Part shown: positions 36,498-49,336 of the stretch, one piece after another
How the letters are laid out: each line of letters opens with the position of its first letter
Position numbering within the stretch: the stretch's first letter is position 1
DNA from: Adineta ricciae
Taxonomy: Eukaryota > Rotifera > Eurotatoria > Adinetida > Adinetidae
Reading direction: 5' to 3'
Assembly: GCA_905250025.1 (NCBI GenBank)
Contig: CAJNOJ010000232.1
Coordinates: 1 to 64,000 of the forward strand
Length of the DNA stretch: 64,000 bases
Made by a program: the position numbers and the translations under genes
The notes under the pieces: generated by a model
What the model saw: only the letters and a program-made list of their open reading frames with translations
The model's database searches: none
Told to the model about the DNA's origin: nothing

Positions 36498-39400
36498 TTA
36501 AAACAAAAATGGATTAGATGATATTTCTTCAAATATAAGATCATCATCGAATTGTTGTACACTATGTTCGAGTGTGATAGCAGCAAGTTCTTTGAGAAAT
36601 TCATTGAATATTACTGCACAGTAAGCAACATTACGTGTTTTTGGATCATCCCATTCATTCACAGGTATACGGGTGTGATTTTCACGGATATTTATAAATC
36701 TAAATGAGGAGATGTACTTTTGAACTTATTCAGGGAAAATTTACTTCATTGATGTTTGGTCAATGAATGTGATTTGAGAATGATCATGGTCTTGGGTGTC
36801 TGTATCATTTCTTTCCGCTGCTCGGCTTCGTCCTCGGAAAAAATTCATCAAACGACTTCGTGTAGATGTTCGCTCTAGAAGAGATAAGTTCAAATATGAT
36901 TTTTTTTTGTTTATAATTCAGTGAAGAAGATCTATGAAACATCAGACATGCAGAAAAATCATTCCCTAGAGAAACTACACCCACAACCTGGTCGAGGTAT
37001 TTGTCGGACTTCGAAAAAAACTCGTTCTTCCTCTGAAATTTTAAATAAACAGATCGATCCGTCGTCAGTTTTCCATTACCTCTGCCCGGATCGGCTGATT
37101 TCGATCGTGTACGGGAGGGAGAACGAGTTCGTGAAGATGTTTCATAAAATTCCTAGATGAAAAGAAAGATCATGTGTTGAATGAATCAAAATTTCGTCTC
37201 TACTTTAGTTGCATTCTCTCTTTGATATAACAGTTCTTGTGCTAATTGAACCAGATGACCAAAATTATTATACGTTTGAGAAATTGTTTCGAGTTTTGAT
37301 TTGAGATTTGAAAGAATCTAGACAAACCATCAAACGGCACGATTAGAATTTCGAAAAAGACCTGTAGATCTACTTGAAAGAGTGATTTCACATTGGTTTC
37401 TAAGACAAGACTATGATTTAACAATAACGAACGTAACAATGGTTGGGAATAATGTGCTAATCGCGAGATGATACCAGTTAATAGTAAATTGACATATAAA
37501 GAATTTTGTACCATATTTTCCAATTTGGAAAATATTGTTCGTAGGAACGGACCTAGGAAACATACAAATATGTACTGGTGAAATAATTAACACGATAGTT
37601 TCTCGCGCGAACAAAGTCCCTGTTGGTATTCTGTCTAGGAAAGTATCTCTGCGGAAAAATTCTCATTAAATGAAAAGCTTTGGCGACAAAGTTACCGATG
37701 TCAGCTGGTTTATTCCCATTTGTTGATGTCTGGTGTTGAATACTAGTTGGAAATAGTGTCGATTGCGTTAGGTTTGAGAAATCATTTGGGCTGAACAATG
37801 AAACGTCCATTGAGATCGACGGTGGCAAAATCGAATTAGGAAGATTAGTTGATTGAGATGATTGTTTGTCTTTATCTGCATTAGAACCAGGTTCAGTGAT
37901 TGATTGCGCTCGGTGTTGTTCGATTTGTTCGGAAAGTTGAAGAAGGTCACTTAAAACTTCTTTACCTGTTTTGGAAGACTTTTTTGAAGATCGAATATCA
38001 GTAAGACGGTCAAGTATTGATAAGAATTCATTTAATGTCAGTTTTTTGTTGAATAGTTCATTAAATAAATCGTAATCAATCGCAATATCGACTGTTTGTT
38101 GAGAAGACTCGTTTTGGAGAGAATATTCTATTTGATCGATCAGTTCGTTCAGTAGATTCGAAATATTTTCATCGATTTCATTAGTTTGTTCGTTCATTTC
38201 ACGGAATTGATCTAGACAGGTGTTCAATGTTTCAACACATGTTTTGATTTCATGTTGTAGAAGATTATCAGATGTATTTAACGATTTCACAGACCACATG
38301 TCGTCTTGTTCATTTGAAAAATCAATAAACGAAAATGCATAAAACGAAGATGGACGATCGTAATCATCGCTTTCGTCGTCGTCATCGTCATCATCATCGT
38401 CATCGTGAAAATATGAGTGATATTTTATAGTTGAACGTTTGGCAAGTAGTTCATCTGGTATGGGTTGATTATTTGCAAGCCAGGAAGGTAGTTGAAATGA
38501 ACTATTGGAAGCTTTACATGTTAGTTCGATTTGAGCATTCACTTCGATAAGACCTTCTTCATGAATACCAGAATCATGGGATGCTGCAACGTTTCTCTCT
38601 AGATGCAATGCGAGATTTTGATTCGCCGTATTTGTTGATAGATAATCTGATTTTTGTGAATTATCATTGTCTGTGTTTAGTGTTGAAACACTAGTAGTGA
38701 GGGAATTTGCAGCGATTTCTCCGATAACTGCATCTGAAGATGGTGTCTCACCGTCGTATGGTGCTGACCAACACCGACAAGCAACACGACATCGAACTAT
38801 GTTGAAATGTGCATCCTAGTACGTGAAACATAATAGATAAACTTTCTGAAGTACGTATCGGCACATTCATACTTCAAGATAAGCAGCAAATGTTGATTCA
38901 TATCTTTCGTGTGATTTGTCTCTCTCTTCGAAATGTACTTGTATTGCTTGAGTTCGGTCAGTACTAAACATCAGATGGAATTGAACGGAGTGGAAAATGA
39001 GAGTTTACTGTTTACCTATTTGTCGTGTCATTTTTATTTACAAACGATGATTGTAATGAGAGGAATCGTTCCGCATTCTTGCCATAAATTTCCATATCGA
39101 CTATATGCCTTCGTTGACTCCACATAACGTGTCGACACGGGGTCAAATACCTATGAATGAAAATATAGCGATCTCCCAGTGCGAACAAGAGTCTGTTTCA
39201 TACATAAAAACCAATCGATACATAATATCTTCGCAGTTTAAATTGATCAACGTATGAAACAATCCAAGCGAAATTAATCCAAGCTGAAAAAAAAGCAAAA
39301 CTCCACTTTTTTGTCACTTGCGAATCTCATATTCTTGCGTACCTTGGTTGTAACATTGATTCTTTGTATTAGCGTGTCCAATAAACCAATCTCATCGATT

Positions 39401-41520
39401 TTCGCACAGAGTATAAATTTCAAGAATACTTTCAGTAGAGCTGGCTCATAGATAGTACGTAGGAATAAATCGAGATATGCTGTCGCTGCAATAACTTCAT
39501 CCATTGTATTCTAAATAAACCAAATCTGTCTTAGCCAGATCGATACATTCAAATATCAGAATTACGAAAAGAAGAACAACATGTGCATGCGAAGATCAAA
39601 TCATTGTGCAAGGAAAAAGAAGGAAAATAAATCGGACAACAGATATTCAATTCCCTATTCCATTTCCATACAAATATTTACCGATAACTGATGCAAATCA
39701 GAGAAATTCACCGGTAGCTCATGAAGATCCTATGAGAAAAGAAATTTGCATCGATGCACCCATACGATTAAACAATTAGCACGATTATCCCAAAGAAAAA
39801 GAAATCACATGCGCCAAATGAATCTCCAAACAACATACTTGATAAATACTCGGCCCGAGAACGGGTATAAGAAAACCATGGTAGATATACTGCAACAGAT
39901 GATGACCAATACTTGGATGAGCGATCTGTCATGGAAAGTAGAAGATGCAAAACTTGTTCATCTGAGCAAGAAGTGAATGTTTTTACTTGAATAACGTCAT
40001 TACAGAATTGCAATGAATTCATGAATTGCACTAGCGACGCACTTTGTGACCATTCGTTTTTAGTTAAGATGAACCATTCGTCATTGTTTGTTCCGATCTG
40101 ATGTGGTAAATCGGAGTACAATGCGCTTAGGCCTGTTGCCAAGATCTGATGAATAACAGAGACAAGAATACAAAAATACGTTCATAGATCAAATTTGAAG
40201 TATCTACCGGACAGAAATTTGTATTTTCTACAATATACTTCGCAATCTGCTCATTTCGATGGGATAATTGCATGATCAGTAACAGAGCATCACGAGCCTG
40301 TTGTCCTATAAAGAAATGAAAATTGGTATGAATGCTAATAGTATAATAGTAAAATCAATCGCATAAGCAATCACAAATAATAGTAACGGACATGCTTGAA
40401 CTCTTTCTAAGAAAGTCTGTCCCACCTGTAGTAATACCCTGTGCAGATGGTTTATCTAAACATGATAGATTTCTCGTATCAATGAAAATGTTAAATATTT
40501 CTTTTCTTATATTAATGAAAAAGATAAGAACGATCATCAAGTGCCGTACCTGCAAGTCCATCGCGATGAACAAATGGTATTAGAAGAGAGAATATGACAA
40601 ATCGTGACGGGCCATGGTCAGTGCTGATATCAAAGCAAAATTCCAATAGTTCAGGACTTTTTGCAATACTGACGCACACCTGAAAAAAGCAGATTCGTAT
40701 TGACGACATTTCCTCAACGAAAGTTCTTGGTGTATTCCTCATACATCTATCTATCTAAATGAAATTCACCTTGTACTCTCATCGAGTCTAATCGATATAT
40801 TAGCTGTTCCCTTTTAATTTGCTAAATGTGTTCATACATGTTAAAAGACATTCATTAAACGAGCACATGAGGAGATAACTACAACTATTACATAACCAAA
40901 AAAAAACTCTCGTGTCAATAGTGGCCCTATGACTATGATATCGCCGTGATATGACCTATAGATCCTTCATATGTTATATTTCATACTTGATTAAGCACAA
41001 CGATCATATGTTTTTCAATAAGTTCTAATGATGATGACGTTTCACACGATCGAAGTAGATTGAGCAATGGTTTGAACTAAAACAATCGCATAGAAATATC
41101 CCACATCGATAGTGCAATGTCCTACGATTTGCTTGTGAAAGAGCAGTTCGAATTGTGAACGACTGAGGAGAAATTCAAAACAACGTAATTGATGATATTT
41201 AAGTTCCACAGCATATTCAGGACAACTTAATGACCACACAAAGAAGGTATCGAGTATGGATTCCGATATAAAGTATAGAAGTATGGGACCAGGGCGATCT
41301 TGACTAGCGACTTCATTAGTTAACAGAGTGACTGCATGTTGAAAATGAGATGTTACGCAACTGATATCATCTTGATTCACAAATGATTTCTGTAAGACTT
41401 GTTGAATTTGTTTCCAATGTTGTCGTAAGACCTACAAAATTATGAAAGTTAACATTCATCAATTAATTATTTATGACGATGATCAACTTTTACCTCTTCC
41501 ATTATCATCATGAACTCCAT
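36498..41520 (-). CDS. FHIP1: FHIP1 (FAM160A), FHF complex subunit
   Basis: FHIP proteins join FTS and Hook to link dynein to early endosomes. This minus-strand gene has many exons with mostly 50-70-nt introns. Conserved blocks in order: GPILLYFISESILDTFFVWS, LRCFEFLLSRSQFELLFHKQ, RFVIFSLLIPFVHRDGLAG, FCPILATGLSALYSDLPHQI, SLVQFMNSLQFCNDVIQ, AATAYLDLFLRTIYEPALLK, then the C-terminal LYVNLLLTGIISRLAHY and the family ending VIFNEFLKELAAITLEHS. Between them lies a long disordered insert (38608-37660) with a run of about ten Asp, Ser/Thr-rich stretches and a predicted coil. The ATG at 41520 gives MEFMMIMEEVLRQHW, matching the family's first helix; vertebrate members have extra residues before it, so an upstream exon may exist. 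Confidence 0.92.
38376..38404 (-). repeat. GAT/GAC codon repeat coding poly-Asp
   Basis: A trinucleotide microsatellite within the FHIP1 insert codes a run of about ten Asp residues (HDDDDDDDDDDESDD). Length variation between alleles would be expected. Confidence 0.7.
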
Positions 41521-42944
41521 TGATAGTCAATAGAACTGATTCTTTATTCTTTTCTTTCTTTCTTTCTGGTTTTTTTTTTCTCTCTCTCTCTCGAACAAGA
41601 TAGGATGGGATGAGCGTTATGATGTCTGTCAAATAAATATAATACTGTTGACGATAGGAGACAACAAGTTAATCACAAAGAATGAAAACAATTCTTTCTC
41701 GTTTTTTTTTTCTATTGGGCAACAGTTCTATTCCGGTCACGCAAAAATGTCAAAATTCCGATAAAATCTTTTTTGTTTTTAATCAAATAAAGTCTTCGGC
41801 AGGTCAAGGACGTGAAAAACAAGTCGAAAAATATATTGTGTTAAACTAACCGTGATTTCGGTGCTATACTCGTCGTCTAAGCTTTCTCGTTTACGATGAC
41901 GTTTCCATTGAAGTGCCATCATGATAGTACCAAGACATCTAGAACAACGAAGCAAACACAAATTTGCTCACACGAAGCAAAAAACAGATATAAAATAAAT
42001 GTCTTTTTTCTCATAAATAAAATGTTTATATGAAAAGCAAAGTGTAACAAATCACGCTTCATTTATTATCATGTATCACTACTCAATTGATAATAACCGA
42101 AAGATAGTCATTCGTTGCCAAATAGATACAAACAGTAAAAAAACCATGACTCATGACAATACATATATGCGTATTTCAACTCGCTTACTCGCCTGCGATG
42201 AATGTGTTTGTTCTGTAGCAAAAATTGGCCAATGAAAATACTTTAATGAAGTTCTTCAATTATTTGAGTGTTTTGAGCGTTGCTAATTGACTTTTGCAGA
42301 TGATTTGTGATCGGTATCGGAGATAATAGAACGGAAGGTTCTTTATTTGTCGAATAGATGTCGCTTTTAATGCTAAATATGATTGTAATATTGGAAGAAA
42401 CACATCTTCTGAATGTTATATTCTATCATATGATCAGTCAAACAAATTCTTTTATGAGAAAGAAACGAACGATCGTTCTGTCAATAGATGCTTCAGATAA
42501 ATTATCTTTTGATAAACAAAGAGCATAATGATAGTGGTAGATTGATTAGTTATCACATGAGAGAAGTGAGAAGATGATTACTAAAAGTAGCGATGTATTG
42601 TTACGCTATAAACAAGATTATTTTGAAAGAAATTCGACTCTGTCAAGAAGGTTTGACCTGAGCAGTTATTCACTATGTAAGTTGTAAATCTTCGATAAGA
42701 GCATGTAAAAAGCGACGTGCTGTAGCAGAAGTGTATCGACTCATTCTGTAGGATCTATTCAGTTGCGTGTGGGATAACTAAGTAAAGTACATTAATTAAA
42801 CTGCTAATGCACCCGGTAATCGTTATCATAATAAAGAGAATATCGTATTTGATTACATATGTATAGGTATTTATTGACGGAATACATTTACAATCACGTA
42901 GTAACAATAAACAACAATTACAATGAGTTTGTGTCTTATGGTCA
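41521..42944. other. Intergenic between FHIP1 and NHL/EGF gene
   Basis: Holds a CT/TTTC microsatellite at about 41550-41594. On the minus strand near 41940 an acceptor-like TTCTAG is followed directly by ATGTCTTGG, and a 60-codon frame overlaps it (41961-41779). This could be an upstream FHIP1 exon, since relatives start MSW, but I cannot connect it. Confidence 0.4.
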
Positions 42945-45900
42945 TTAAATTGTATGTCGTACAAAGGACTTGTTTCTGACTGGTCGATTTTGATGATTAT
43001 TTCGTGCTAACTGCAATCGTCTACGGCGTAAACGATCACGTTCTTCGCGAACTGGATCGATACCGAATCCATATTTCAACACATCCATGATAATGATAAA
43101 ACCCGCTACAATCGTTAGTGCTAAAATAGCTATAAAAGCGAATGCTTTCGATACGTATTGGTAGACGATGACACTTCTGGCGATGTTTTCGCAATGACGA
43201 CCACTAAAACTGCTGGATGTACATCGACACGTGTAATCAAAAGGTAATGATTGACAAATGCCCTTATTCAAACAAGTCACATTATAACAGTAATCAATTT
43301 GAGTTTCACAGTGGACACCAGTACGTCCTTCAGTACAGTTACAGAAAAATTGTATATCGTTCAAGTTGACACACGTACCTGAAATGAGAGGAGAATTTAG
43401 TGTTAGTCTAGTTGTCAATATATCTTATTCACATACCACCATACAAACAGATGTTCGATTTGCATGGACGTAAGTCGTTTTCACAATCCGTTCCATTATA
43501 ACCAGGTTTGCATTCGCAAAGGTAACCGCGAGAAGTGTTTCGATCGTTTTGACAAGTACCAAAGTTTTGACAATACGGATATATGTCACACGGACGAAAT
43601 GAAATATTGCACGCAAATCCAATTACATTTGAATTAGAGCAACTAGGTGGCATGAAGGGAGTGAGAGTTTCGTCCACCACGGACTCCAATGCAGTGCTGA
43701 GTGATGCATCTGCTGATTCTAAAATGTATTCATACGGAATCCACATTATTTTTTCTTGCTTAAGTATGAGGAAGTAGCATGGATTTCATTACTACATTCC
43801 ATTTTATACTCAAAACGTATCCATTCTTCAAAGAATTATGTAATCAATAGTTCTTACCAATTGTTGATTCTGTTGAAGTTTCATTATAAACTAAAGCTAA
43901 GTTTGTTGAGCAATACTATGGAACTTTTAGAAAACTCACTAGATGTTGTTATCTCTTCAAACTCAAGGTTTTGAAAAGTGGATGTAGCTGTGAAAAACAT
44001 ATAGGTGATAAAACGTCTTTTAGACGCTGTTATTGTTAACTCAATACGTACGGTATTCTTCACCAGATTCGCTTTCGTTCGATAGGTTATAATAAACTGA
44101 AACAAAAGATAAAATAGATAGTTTAAGAAAAGTAGGTTAAAATTGCCATTACTCGACGAATTATCCAATAATGTGTCAAATATCGCTGTTTCGAGTACAG
44201 TTTTGTTTGGAGGCGAAACTACATAAACGAATTACATAATTTCATAGGACAATGCGAGAAAAATATACGAGATTATTTAGGCTGTTCTATTCCATGTGGT
44301 AGTCTATAGAGAGTGTATCACAGTGTTATGGTGGTTCTTTAGCAAATGAAGAGTCCAATTCTTTTCTCAAGACGTGTCTGAAGCAAAAGGGCCAACAATA
44401 ATCGTAAAAAGATCTTGGGATATATGTATGATCAAATTTTATTAGACGATTTTTATCAAAAAGAACTTCGATAGTCTATTCCGATCATTTGCAACAAGAA
44501 ATGTCTTCTCATAGTGTTCATAACACTTAATATGAACTCGAATTGACTTCTTTGAGGTCAGATCAATTAATAAAACGAGTTGTTTTACTCACCACATTTT
44601 GATGTTTCCAAGTTGTACTTCAAAATTTGATTTCTACTTGCATCAATGACATATATATTTCCATATCGATCGAAACTCATACTGCTTGGATACTGCAATG
44701 ACTTTCGCCGATAGCGCTTGTTATTCTCACAGCCGATCAGACATCGATATTGACTATAATCTGACTTAACCAAGATAATTCGACTATTTCCTTTGTCAAC
44801 GATATATAAATTGCTGTCGTAATCTAGAATAATATCCGATGGACATTTGATTTTCGTTGTATTGGATACTGTCACCCCCATACGTGATCCATGTTTAAAA
44901 AGCTGGATCCGATTGTTCTTGCAATCTGCCACGTATAGGCCAAGACTATTGTCAACGAAAATTCCATGAGGTTCGTTCAATCCGTCGGGACTAGATGAAT
45001 GTTTCGAATCATTCTTGCCTGCAGCGATTGTCCACGATTGATCTGATGATGCAAGTTGTCTTTTCACCACAATATGCTTTTTTCTAATGGAACAGTAAAT
45101 TGTGTTGTTGATGTCCACAAAAAGTCTATAACAAGGTTCATCATGATTCTGTCCAATTGTCGTTTTGTTATGCAGATTTGCGAATGGAAAAAATTCAATA
45201 GTTTTCTTCTTGTCTTCACTTAAATAAATACCTTGCAAGGTGACAAAAAGACTGTTTATTTTATCGGACGACGCTGGATTCAGCCATCTCGGTAAGCATA
45301 TGAACCGGTCATACCACAGTTCGCAGCTTATGGTCACTAACTTGTTGTAATAGCAGCATGTATAGATTCTATCATCAATACCAACGAATATATCGTTTGG
45401 TGTCCATCCCAGATCGAAGCTGTTATACCATATACGGTTTCCTCCCGTGGCCCAATTTGAACGATTACAAAATTTTGGCTGATTGTAAAACACTATAAAC
45501 AAATCAGTATAAATATTTTAAAAATATCCTATAAATACTATCAAGGCTCTTCAACATATCTAGTGGGAAGAGCTCAATATTGTTGCCACACTTTCGAAAA
45601 TATATTTGTATTTAAAATATGCATAGAACGTTGCTGCTCAAAAGAAGTTAACTGCTCTCTGCCCAAAACAATAGGCAAAAGTAAAAAAATTGGTAATGAC
45701 AATGAACTAAACTATAATTTCACATCAGTGGTTTCAATAATTGATAAAAGTAACTATAAATACTTGACACAATATAGATAGATAGATAGAGGTATCCCCA
45801 ATCTGTTTTAACTATTACTGAGATCCAAGGTTTGTAAGATACATTTGACTAATCTCAGCAGTTCGTCATACTTTACCTTGAGAATTCGAAGAAAGTTGTA

Positions 45901-45946
45901 CTAATCGAAGAAGTAATAAAGAGATAACAAGTGAAACTGTTTTTCT
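42945..45946 (-). CDS. NHL-repeat, EGF-domain single-pass membrane protein
   Basis: Exons 45946-45877, 45492-44593, 44218-44153, 44096-44052, 43987-43940, 43858-43869, 43718-43437 and 43378-42945 join in a constant phase 1 and total 1857 nt (618 residues); the first coding exon upstream is not identified. A hydrophobic segment near the start (VSLVISLLLLRLVQLSS) is a signal peptide or anchor. The ectodomain has NHL repeats (GIFVDNSLGLYVADCKNNRI, DIILDYDSNLYIVDKGNSRI, SMSFDRYGNIYVIDASRNQI), a Ser/Thr linker with N-glycosylation sites, and three EGF-like domains (CQNDRNTSRGYLCECKPGYN is the first). A membrane helix (AFIAILALTIVAGFIIIM) and a basic tail (RLRRRRLQLARNN) follow. It is a surface protein of unknown ligand. 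One exon is only 12 nt. Confidence 0.82.
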
Positions 45947-46851
45947 CTAAATACAAAATATGAGAAAGAAGAAAGTATACAGAAGTACAGCGTACCATTT
46001 TAGAAAGAAGATGAATTGTGGAAAAAAAAATCAAAATGGTTATTCACCAAAGAATATCATGTTATTTAAATCCGACTGTTGTACTTGTTGTAAACTGACA
46101 CAATTAATACTCAGACATAAAAGTCAAGAATTCTATAAATTTCTCAGAAGTTTCAATTAAGGAAAAATATTTATTTATGATTAAACTCCTTGCAAAATTG
46201 ATATCCATATATAGATTTTCTTCCGGGAATCGGAGAACCGGTGGAATATTTAATTGAGAAACTACCAGTAAATATATAATAACTAACATTTGCTTAACTA
46301 TCGACAGTTCGTTCTTTAGGATTACTTGCGAGAAACTAAACAATCTATTTTGTCTACTTCTGTATTCCTATGATAGATAAATGGAACGATCCGAAACCTG
46401 ATCACACTTATATTCATTCTATTGATCTAATGTCATAATTCTTATCAATATTGTTTCGATACATACATCATATCAACGTCACGAACATCGAAGTACTTTG
46501 TCGGATATCTGGGACAATTCTTTTTCTCTTCTCCTCTTGCTTCTTTTGTACCATGCAAACACCAGAGGCATATATTAGACGCATAAGATCAGCTGTTCGT
46601 TACAGATGCCGGTTCGACATATTCATTCTGTCTGAGTATGAGTTCTCTATTTAGCAACAGACCATTTTACACGGCTGGACATACGATCACAATAGATTAA
46701 CAATTTGTAATTTCTATTTCTTGACACGAAAATCGTTTCTTCCTCAATGATTAATTATACTTTTGCATGTGAATTATTACTATACCATCACACAGTAGAC
46801 AACGAGAAGAGAGAGTAAGAGAAAATAAAAATGTAAACATTCGTTGATCTG
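45947..46851. other. Divergent intergenic region
   Basis: Should hold the missing first exon of the NHL/EGF gene and upstream elements of the nuclear receptor. I could not identify the exon. A GATA microsatellite of about four units (TATAGATAGATAGATAG) occurs near 45775. Confidence 0.4.
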
Positions 46852-46861
46852 ATTGGCCAAT
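46852..46861. promoter_or_regulatory. Palindromic CCAAT element
   Basis: ATTGGCCAAT is a perfect 10-bp palindrome presenting a CCAAT box on both strands, 107 bp before the TATA motif of the nuclear-receptor gene. Binding by NF-Y-type factors is plausible but unproven. Confidence 0.35.
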
Positions 46862-46958
46862 ACAGGTTCGTAGATTACAAATAAAAAATCAAAGACACAT
46901 TTTTCTCTTTTTTCCTTCTCTCTCGTGTTTCTGCGAATCATGTTTTTTCTCTGTTGAA

Positions 46959-46966
46959 TATAAAAG
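46959..46966 (+). promoter_or_regulatory. TATA box of the nuclear receptor gene
   Basis: TATAAAAG lies 79 nt before the ATG at 47038, in a region otherwise lacking coding potential. The spacing allows a short 5' UTR of about 40-50 nt. Confidence 0.45.
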
Positions 46967-47037
46967 ATTGAATATCATCAACCCATCAACTATTACTAGA
47001 TTTCATTTGATTATACAAATATAACTTCGATTATCAA

Positions 47038-49167
47038 TGTTTTCAATGGATGACTATCGAACGAAAACGATCTATAGGTAAGTCGTTTTCTACTTCATCT
47101 AACTGAGCAATGATTTATCTTAGCTGGTCGAAGACGGAAGAAGATGTGTACTGAATATCGGACATCAGATACTGTCCAAGATTCAGTACAATTATGAAAT
47201 TTCTTTATTTTATTGTTTAGTTATACTGATCTAAGCAGTGTAGCTCGATCGGATGTGCCGACTGATCCATTATCTATCTTGTTGGAAGCCCGCTTTGAAC
47301 CGTGTCAAGTGTGTGGGGAACAATCATCTGGTCTGCATTGCGGCGCGATTACTTGCGAAGCATGCAAGGTAGGGTGCATATAAGAGTCTGTGAATGTTGT
47401 GTTATCAAGTATTTTTTGTTAGAAATTTTTCCTTCGATCGATTAATGGCGAAGATCTGAAGTATAAATGTGTGAGAAGCAAAGATTGTGTAATAACAAGG
47501 AATACTCGTACGCAATGTCAATACTGTCGATTTGAAAAATGTAAATTTGTCGGAATGACAGTGAAAGGTAATAAAATTGAATTTATTTTCGATTGATATT
47601 TGTTTAATTACGGAAATGTTCAGAAGTTTCAGAAGTACAACAAACTCCACGTGTTGCTGATATCTTCGCTCAAATTTCTTGTTATGTTTGTCAAGCATCG
47701 TCGAGTGGTATTCATTTCGGTAAGTTTTTCTTACCTTATTCAGCTCGATATTCGGTTCATTGATTTTCTAGGAGCGATTACTTGCGAAGGATGTAAAGTA
47801 AATTTCCATTAAAGAAAATTTAGTGATCAGAATGCTGATTTTTCTTTCAAGGGATTTTTCCGAAGAAGTATTAAAGAAAGAGCACCAAGCCGTTATAAAT
47901 GTATGGACAATGGCACATGCGAAATCAGTGCGTCAACAAGAAATGGCTGTCGTTATTGTCGTTTCCAACGATGCATTAAAGTCGGGATGTCTGTCGAAGG
48001 TATCAAGTTTAACTTCTATGAGTTTTTCAAGAAAAAGAAACGCGTATCTAGGAAGTCGAATCGGACGGCAGAGTAATCTGTTTAAGCATCACATGCGTAA
48101 GTAAAAGTTCGAGTAACAAGCTTTGTACTTGATAACGAGTGTTGAACTTTAGGAATGATGCTTCAAAGAAACGAACACATTTCGCACACATCGATGCTTC
48201 ATCTGACGACACCGTCAACAAGACGAAATAAAAGATCGACTACGAAACGGACCGTTAGTGGATCGAGCAGTTCAGAAGATGAACGTAAGTTTTTGCGTAT
48301 CGTTTCTATTGTCTTTGATTCTATCATTAAGTAACACAATCTACATCGACTGTCGTCGACTACGAAGACCAACTGGATCGTCAAAGCAAAGATTTAATAT
48401 CTGCTATTCATAAAGCATACAAAGAAACTCTCGAAGTAAAACTCTCGAACTCTTCTAACCATTTTTCGTTTCTTTCATTTTGTATCTAACAGAATTTTCC
48501 CGAGTGTTCACATCAGAGTACACCTTGGCTATCCTGTATGAACCAATTTAAAAACTATGCCAACCGTTCAGTCAAATTTGCAACATGTATCCCTGGTTTC
48601 ATGAATTTACAAAACGTGACTGATCAAGTCCAATTGATAAAATCCAGTATTCATAGTCTAATTATACTTTGTTCACACCGAATGCTTAAATCTTCCTCAT
48701 GGAACTACTTCAATGTTACGGAAACCAAATTGCATGATGCATTTCAAAATTTCTTTCCGTTTATCGAAAACATTCGTTTTGATGTTGAAAAGGTTCACAT
48801 GTGTATCTCAGCATTAAAACTCGACGAGAAAGAATTCACTCTATTCCTTTCCTTATTAATCATTTCAACTAGTAATATTTATCTATCGGAATTTCTCTTA
48901 ATCGATTCTACTCAAACCGAATTAACTTGTGCATTATGCGATTACATGGATCGCAAACGTGGAGGGAAAAATCGTGACTTTTACACACTGATGTTTTTAT
49001 TACCAACGTTGAGAAAATTAAATACTATTATACAAGAACAAATTAAAAATCAAATACCGAAAAATATTACCTATCCAGCATTTTTTTCTCGAGTTTATCT
49101 CAACGAACATGACACAGTAGGATTATTCATGAATAACCAAATATTAAAAAAAGCCCTGCTCATTTAA
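47038..49167 (+). CDS. Nuclear receptor with two DNA-binding domains (2DBD-NR)
   Basis: A transcription factor with two tandem C4 zinc-finger DNA-binding domains and one ligand-binding domain, an arrangement known from flatworms, molluscs and rotifers. First DBD: CQVCGEQSSGLHCGAITCEA, KFFLRSINGE, then CQYCRFEKCKFVGM, with P-box CEACKK. Second DBD: CYVCQASSSGIHFGAITCEG, FFRRSIKER and CRYCRFQRCIKVGM, with P-box CEGCKG. These are the P-boxes described for the family. The second DBD is followed by the C-terminal extension EGSRIGRQSNLFKHHM, which appears only if the intron at about 48001-48052 is removed. A basic Ser-rich hinge leads to the helical ligand-binding domain from about 48430 (NQFKNYANRSVKFATCIPGF, FTLFLSLLIISTSNIYLSE), ending ILKKALLI. 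The ligand is unknown. It acts in the nucleus. Confidence 0.92.
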
Positions 49168-49336
49168 CCTTAGAATTCGTACGATCATCAATCAGCTAAC
49201 ATTATTGATGAATGATCAACTTCAACAGTGCGAAATCGATCGTCCGTTCCCATGCAGAACAGTACATTCAAACCGGTTGTATTTCTCACGGTGACATCTC
49301 GTTTCTTGTATTTCAAATGTCTTTCTTGTTGATATC

